A stretch of DNA of 7,472 bases from Patescibacteria group bacterium (lineage in GTDB: Bacteria; Patescibacteriota; Minisyncoccia; JAHISW01; Tagabacteraceae), in assembly GCA_018817995.1 (NCBI GenBank), contig JAHISW010000071.1, positions 1-7,472 of the forward strand. The letters are read 5' to 3'. Shown piece after piece: positions 4,460 to 7,472 of this stretch; position 1 is the stretch's first letter, and every line of letters starts with the position of its first letter. The translations under genes and the position numbers were made by a program. Below the pieces are notes generated by a model. The model saw nothing but the letters and a program-made list of their open reading frames with translations. It was not told where the DNA came from and ran no database searches.

Positions 4460-5653
4460 ATGAACAGAGAGAAAGCTGAATTTTTTGAAAAAATATTCGG
4501 TCCAATCAGGGTGTTGCTGTCTATAAAATCCTCCCTTGAGGAGGGAATGCAGGCAACGATTGATGTTGCTAAGGAACTCGGGATAGAAAGAATTTGTATT
4601 TTTCTCAAAGATGAACTTGACCAGATGACTCTTGTTTGCGGACACCCAGAAGAAAAACACGGGCTACAAAATAAAAGGAATCTGGAGAGTCATCCTGGTC
4701 TTAAAGAAATTATGGAAAAGAAAAAAATGTTTATCGTGAAAAATCCCGCGCAAGATAAAAGGTCCGCTTGCGCCCCGGAATTTTGCGGTTTGCATCAAAT
4801 CAATGCAAGTCTGTTTGTAAGAATTGAAATTGACAAAAAACCAATTGGCGTAATTGTCATAGATGCAGTAGGCGAAAAGAAAACTTTTACCAAAAGCGAC
4901 ATCCATATAGCTAAAATGATTGCCCTTCTGGCGACAAAGAGAATCCATAACAGAAGAAGAGACGAAAGGGAAACGAGAAATAAAATTTTTAAGTTGGTCG
5001 CCGAAGAGCTTGTTCATGAAATGAGAAATCCCGTAATGACAACGGGGGGATTCGCGCGAAGGCTTGAAAAAGACATTGATAAAAATCCCACAAAGGCAAA
5101 GAAAAACGCGGGAATAATTGTCAAAGAAATAAAAAGAATGGAAGAGATAATTAAAAATTCTTCCCAGTTGTTAAACCAAGGAAAAATGGAAAAAGAAAAG
5201 ACCAATCTTGCCAAAATAGTTGAAGAACTGCTTGAGGAAACCAAAAAATATATTCCGACAAACAAAAATATAACAGTTTATCTGGACAAAAAAACAAAAA
5301 CTCCTTTTGTATATATAGACAGAAAGCAAATGGAAACTGCCCTGTTGCAAATCTTTAGAAATGCGGTAGATGCAATAGAAAAGGAAGGGGAAATTTTTGT
5401 TAGAATCTGGAAAAGACCTCATTTTGTTTGTTTGGAAGTAGCAAATACAGGATCGCATATTCCCGACGAAGAGATAAAAACAATCTTTAACCCCTTCTAT
5501 ACGACAAAAAGAAAAAACGGGGGGATGGGGCTGGGTCTAGCTATAGCCCAACAAATAATAGAAGAGCATGAAGGACAAATAGAGGTCTTCAGTCAAAAAG
5601 AACCAAAAGAGTTAACTTCCTTCACTGTTCTTCTGCCAGTAAAGAAAAACTGA
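4460..5653 (+). CDS. Soluble GAF-domain sensor histidine kinase, orphan
   Basis: This two-component sensor kinase senses a cue through a GAF-like domain and autophosphorylates a histidine for transfer to a response regulator. The 397-residue protein has a GAF-like region (about 25-160), the dimerisation/phosphoacceptor domain with LVHEMRNPV (184-192, His186), and an ATP-binding domain: N box LLQIFRNAVDAI (295-306, Asn301), G1 region VANTGSHIP (327-335), F box IFNPFYTTK (342-350) and G2 box GGMGLGLAIA (354-363). In G1 the usual Asp is Asn329 and the second Gly is His333; Asn at that position also occurs in other active kinases. There are no membrane segments, so it is cytosolic. Cys46, Cys60, Cys104 and Cys109 fall in the sensor domain. 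A strong AAAGGAGG five bases before the ATG fixes the start. No response regulator is adjacent. Confidence 0.93.
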   Translation: MNREKAEFFEKIFGPIRVLLSIKSSLEEGMQATIDVAKELGIERICIFLKDELDQMTLVCGHPEEKHGLQNKRNLESHPGLKEIMEKKKMFIVKNPAQDKRSACAPEFCGLHQINASLFVRIEIDKKPIGVIVIDAVGEKKTFTKSDIHIAKMIALLATKRIHNRRRDERETRNKIFKLVAEELVHEMRNPVMTTGGFARRLEKDIDKNPTKAKKNAGIIVKEIKRMEEIIKNSSQLLNQGKMEKEKTNLAKIVEELLEETKKYIPTNKNITVYLDKKTKTPFVYIDRKQMETALLQIFRNAVDAIEKEGEIFVRIWKRPHFVCLEVANTGSHIPDEEIKTIFNPFYTTKRKNGGMGLGLAIAQQIIEEHEGQIEVFSQKEPKELTSFTVLLPVKKN

Positions 5654-5657
5654 AAAC

Positions 5658-5682
5658 AAAACAGCCCCAAAGGGGCTGTTTT
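5658..5682. terminator. Bidirectional rho-independent terminator
   Basis: An 11-bp perfect stem, AAAACAGCCCC with GGGGCTGTTTT, encloses a three-base loop only a few bases after the histidine kinase stop. The T run serves the plus strand and the A run serves the minus strand, where it lies about 30 nt past the RNase HI stop. It therefore ends two convergent transcripts. Confidence 0.93.
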
Positions 5683-5711
5683 AATTTAAAACATCTTTTG
5701 CCTGCTTCGCC

Positions 5712-6164
5712 TTAAAAGGCGAGTTGTTTTTGTTCTATGTCATCCATTGCCTCGTTCGCCAAAGCATCCGCCTCTTTGTTTTTCTCACGCGGAATTTCAA
5801 CAAAAGACATTTCGCCGAAATCCATTTTTAAATTCCAAATTTTTATAAAAAGAGGAAAAAGTTTTTCTTCTTTAATTTTATACTCCCCTCTCAATTGTCT
5901 CGCCACCAATTCACTGTCCATCCTAAATTCAATATCAAAATTTTTCGCTTTTTCCTTGCCAAACAAATGCTTAATTTTTCCCAGGGCAAATATCACAGCC
6001 TCATACTCCGCTTCGTTATTTGTTTTTTCCCCCAGAAATTTTGAATACTTTTTAATCACCTGACTCTTCTCATTAGAAACAACCACACCAACACCCGAAG
6101 GCCCCGGATTCCCCCGCGACCCACCATCGGTGTAAATTATTAACTTTTCTTTTTTGTTGATCAT
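5712..6164 (-). CDS. rnhA: Ribonuclease HI family protein
   Basis: RNase HI cuts the RNA strand of RNA-DNA hybrids, clearing R-loops and primers in the cytosol. With the start at 6164 the protein has 150 residues, the normal length. The first acidic residue is Asp13 in YTDGGSRGNPG (11-21); Glu53 follows in TNNEAEYEA (48-56); then Asp83 in RMDSELV (81-87) and Asp133 in EADALANEA (131-139). All four catalytic acids are present. It lacks the basic protrusion of the E. coli enzyme, like the RVT_3 subgroup. The frame is open 27 codons further upstream, but that extension lies on the coding sequence of the preceding membrane-protein gene and has no family similarity. The ATG at 6164 is only two bases past the stop of that gene, so translational coupling is likely; no Shine-Dalgarno sequence is seen. 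Confidence 0.93.
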   Translation of the reverse strand: MINKKEKLIIYTDGGSRGNPGPSGVGVVVSNEKSQVIKKYSKFLGEKTNNEAEYEAVIFALGKIKHLFGKEKAKNFDIEFRMDSELVARQLRGEYKIKEEKLFPLFIKIWNLKMDFGEMSFVEIPREKNKEADALANEAMDDIEQKQLAF

Positions 6165-6166
6165 AT

Positions 6167-6416
6167 TTAAAGAGTAACTGGAGCAAGAAGAGCCCAAAAC
6201 AAAAAGAAAAGGATCGTACAAACTACAAACAATAGAATTGACCAAACAATTATCTTAAGAACCCTCACAAATGGTTTCTTGTCATCTTCAGACTTATTTT
6301 TAATAAAAAATCCTATAAATGCCCCCAAAAATGTTAAAAAAAATACCAGTCAAAAGCCCCAACAAAGAATACAAACAAATTCGACTAATTGAAACTTTTG
6401 ATTTTTGTGTATCCAT
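6167..6416 (-). pseudogene. Two-helix small membrane protein, frameshifted at a T8 run
   Basis: From the ATG at 6416 the frame reads a charged start, then a hydrophobic segment, and hits a stop after 38 residues. Skipping one base in the run of eight T on the coding strand (A8 at 6336-6343) joins it to a frame that stays open to TAA at 6167-6169. The joined product has 82 residues: a first membrane helix (about 13-38), a charged linker containing KNKSEDDKK (about 39-54) and a second helix rich in Ile, Leu, Phe and Val (about 55-79), ending APVTL. Charge and hydrophobic pattern continue smoothly across the junction. The family is unknown. It ends two bases before rnhA and probably shares its transcript. 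It may be a broken gene, a gene rescued by slippage at the run, or a one-base assembly error. Confidence 0.75.
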
Positions 6417-6433
6417 AATAAAATTATTTTTTA

Positions 6434-6439
6434 ATTATA
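6434..6439 (-). promoter_or_regulatory. Possible -10 element for the membrane protein / rnhA transcript
   Basis: A perfect TATAAT on the minus strand lies in the 27-bp gap between the hicA stop and the start codon at 6416. No acceptable -35 is seen 16-18 bp upstream, where the end of hicA lies. In such AT-rich DNA a single hexamer is weak evidence. Read-through from hicBA could serve as well, since no terminator follows hicA. Confidence 0.35.
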
Positions 6440-6443
6440 AATT

Positions 6444-6689
6444 TTATTTAGTATAAAAATGCTCTCTTAGCTCGCTCTCTGAAATATATCTCATTGCTTG
6501 ATTATAAATTGCCACAACTGTTCCTTTGTCTAACTCTTTGTGGTTAGGGATGGTCAATGTTTGTTTTATATTTCTATCAACAAATCTTCTTAATTTTACA
6601 TGACTGCCTTTTTGGGCAATAACCGAAAAACCAAAATTTTCAAATATTTTAATAACATCTTCTCCAGAGAGATTTTTTAATTTAGGCAT
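6444..6689 (-). CDS. hicA: HicA-family mRNA interferase toxin
   Basis: HicA toxins are small double-stranded-RNA-binding-fold proteins that cut mRNA and stop growth when not bound by HicB. The 81-residue protein matches the family in length and motifs: the N-terminal helix LSGEDVIKIFENFGF (7-21), the active-site KGSHVKLR (27-34) with His30, and IPNHKELDKGTVVAIYNQA (47-65). The catalytic His is intact, so the toxin is predicted active. Its ATG overlaps the last eight bases of hicB, including the stop codon, which couples translation and places the antitoxin first. No terminator follows, so the transcript may continue into the membrane-protein gene. Confidence 0.93.
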   Translation of the reverse strand: MPKLKNLSGEDVIKIFENFGFSVIAQKGSHVKLRRFVDRNIKQTLTIPNHKELDKGTVVAIYNQAMRYISESELREHFYTK

Positions 6690-6909
6690 AAACGCCAGCT
6701 TCCAATTCTAAACTCGCCAAAATAGAAGGTCGCGGGTCCAATCCAAAACTGGATAGTTTCTCTCCCTCCAACTGAAGATCAACTGCTTCTTTTAGATTTT
6801 TAGTTAATTCGTCAAGAGTTTTTCCTTGTGTAACTATCGGTAAATTAATACCCTGAGCTACATAGTACTTTTCTCCCTTAGAGATATTGAACTGTATAAT
6901 TTTTTTCAT
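6682..6909 (-). CDS. hicB: HicB-family antitoxin, short form
   Basis: HicB binds and neutralises HicA and, in most systems, represses its own operon. The 75-residue protein has the partial RNase H-like HicB fold: an N-terminal strand, KYYVAQGINLPIVTQGKTL (14-32, the family pattern in which Y-V-A-Q is followed by L-P and T-Q-G-T) and the helix DELTKNLKEAVDLQLE (33-48). The remaining 27 residues show neither a helix-turn-helix nor a ribbon-helix-helix, so this form may lack its own DNA-binding part. The start at 6909 has no Shine-Dalgarno sequence, and the likely promoter leaves a leader of only about three bases. Confidence 0.9.
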   Translation of the reverse strand: MKKIIQFNISKGEKYYVAQGINLPIVTQGKTLDELTKNLKEAVDLQLEGEKLSSFGLDPRPSILASLELEAGVYA

Positions 6910-6918
6910 ATTGTTTTT

Positions 6919-6947
6919 AGACTACCACAAAATTAAGAATTATGCAA
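6919..6947 (-). promoter_or_regulatory. Possible promoter of hicBA, near-leaderless
   Basis: On the minus strand TTGCAT (6942-6947) and TAGTCT (6919-6924) are 17 bp apart in the gap between recJ and hicB. Transcription would begin near 6912, about three bases before the hicB ATG, consistent with the missing ribosome-binding site. There is no terminator after recJ in this gap, so read-through from recJ is also possible. Confidence 0.45.
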
Positions 6948-6955
6948 ATTTTGTT

Positions 6956-7472
6956 TTACTTAATCTTATAATCAACGATTTTTAGGCGCAACTCGTTGCG
7001 GTTCATAAATGTATTTCTTTCAATATTCGCAACTAAATCTATCCTCGTTCCCTTTTTAATATCCAAACCATATCCGTTTGACATAAAGAAACCAATGGCG
7101 GAAATTTTTTTGTTATCGCTCTGAAAATCCAACTGCAAATGAATACCCCCATTGCCAAACATTTTTACTCCCGAAACTTCCAAATCTTTCAAAAGAAAAA
7201 CGGGTTTGGGATTCCCCATTCCGAATGGCCCAAATTTTTCTATAGTTTCCAAAAACGACCATGTTATTTCGCCCAAAGCTATCTCCTTATCAACCCATAA
7301 AACTCTATCAACTTCCTGTTTCTCCATTTTTTCATAAGCATCTCGCAAAGCTCCGCCCAACTCGTTTATTTTGTTCTCATTTACGGTAAAGCCCGCGGCC
7401 AAAGCGTGTCCCCCTCTGTCAATAAAAAAACTATCGTCAATCTTAGACATCAAATCAACTAGATTCACGGAA
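6956..7472 (-). CDS. recJ: Single-stranded-DNA exonuclease RecJ, C-terminal part (5' end outside window)
   Basis: RecJ degrades single-stranded DNA 5' to 3' and acts in recombination and repair. The frame is open to the right edge and is therefore partial; about 170 residues are visible of a family that usually has 550 or more. Seen are the end of the DHHA1 domain with the nucleic-acid-binding RGGHALAAGF (codons about 18-27 from 7468), then FGPFGMGNPKPVFLL, the signature that leads into the C-terminal OB domain, and the OB strands ending NELRLKIVDYKIK. The catalytic DHH domain lies outside the window, so activity cannot be judged. The stop is TAA, 46 bp before hicB, with no terminator. With ComEC nearby, a role in recombination of imported DNA is possible but only inferred. 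Confidence 0.93.
   Translation of the reverse strand, partial: SVNLVDLMSKIDDSFFIDRGGHALAAGFTVNENKINELGGALRDAYEKMEKQEVDRVLWVDKEIALGEITWSFLETIEKFGPFGMGNPKPVFLLKDLEVSGVKMFGNGGIHLQLDFQSDNKKISAIGFFMSNGYGLDIKKGTRIDLVANIERNTFMNRNELRLKIVDYKIK

Noticed and set aside
4430..4461. Plus-strand promoter using TTGACA at 4430-4435
   Set aside because: No acceptable -10 occurs at 16-18 bp; the position is taken by the Shine-Dalgarno site and start codon.
4664..5458. Minus-strand frames of 83-117 residues opposite the histidine kinase
   Set aside because: They are antisense shadows of a fully motif-supported kinase gene; their composition is that of reversed lysine/glutamate-rich coding DNA.
5707..5722. Palindrome TCGCCTT-AA-AAGGCGA as the rnhA terminator
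   Set aside because: It overlaps the stop codon and is not followed by a T run on the minus strand; the hairpin at 5658-5682 is the better terminator.
6165..6245. N-terminal extension of RNase HI by 27 codons
   Set aside because: The extension overlaps the membrane-protein gene in another frame and has no RNase H similarity; the ATG two bases after that gene gives the normal length.
1..7472. Alternative genetic code with TGA read as glycine (Gracilibacteria type)
   Set aside because: TGA ends both comEC and the histidine kinase at the expected family lengths.

Overview
The window is AT-rich, tightly packed DNA that most resembles a reduced-genome Patescibacteria/CPR bacterium, probably Parcubacteria-like. 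The grounds are a long CPR-style nucleoside diphosphate kinase with internal insertions, a ComEC channel and its metallo-beta-lactamase-like domain encoded as two separate genes, a PaaX/Cas2-like protein of the short CPR type, a HicBA pair, few Shine-Dalgarno sites and very short gaps. TGA is used as a stop (histidine kinase, comEC), so the code is not the TGA-to-Gly code of Gracilibacteria. The lineage is inferred from family resemblance only.

Layout, left to right. 1-205 has no convincing gene; its minus strand carries a possible extended -10 and GTGG motifs that may be MraZ boxes for a gene beyond the left edge. 206-926 holds ndk (minus) with its own promoter and terminator. 915-4389 (minus) is a competence locus: comEC channel, a small zinc-ribbon gene 16 nt behind it, a terminator, and then the separate ComEC-type hydrolase domain. 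Between the two halves lies a roughly 770 bp unit: one winged-helix/Cas2-like gene flanked by an inverted pair of 30-bp imperfect hairpins. 4460-5653 (plus) is a soluble orphan GAF-histidine kinase, the only plus-strand gene. A bidirectional terminator separates it from the minus-strand genes at 5712-6416: RNase HI, preceded by a two-helix membrane protein gene that is frameshifted at an A8/T8 run. 6444-6909 is an overlapping hicB-hicA toxin-antitoxin pair, and 6956 to the right edge is the C-terminal part of recJ.

How the parts work together. ComEC and the hydrolase-like protein would serve DNA uptake, in which RecJ is a plausible recombination partner. Ndk and RNase HI are housekeeping nucleotide and nucleic-acid enzymes. 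The most unusual element is the Cas2-like gene with its paired hairpins. The arrangement resembles a RAYT gene flanked by REP/inverse-REP hairpins, but the enzyme has a Cas2 fold instead of a Y1 transposase. This reading is a hypothesis: the sequence shows the gene, the two hairpins, their inverted relationship and their position between the comEC halves, but not mobility.
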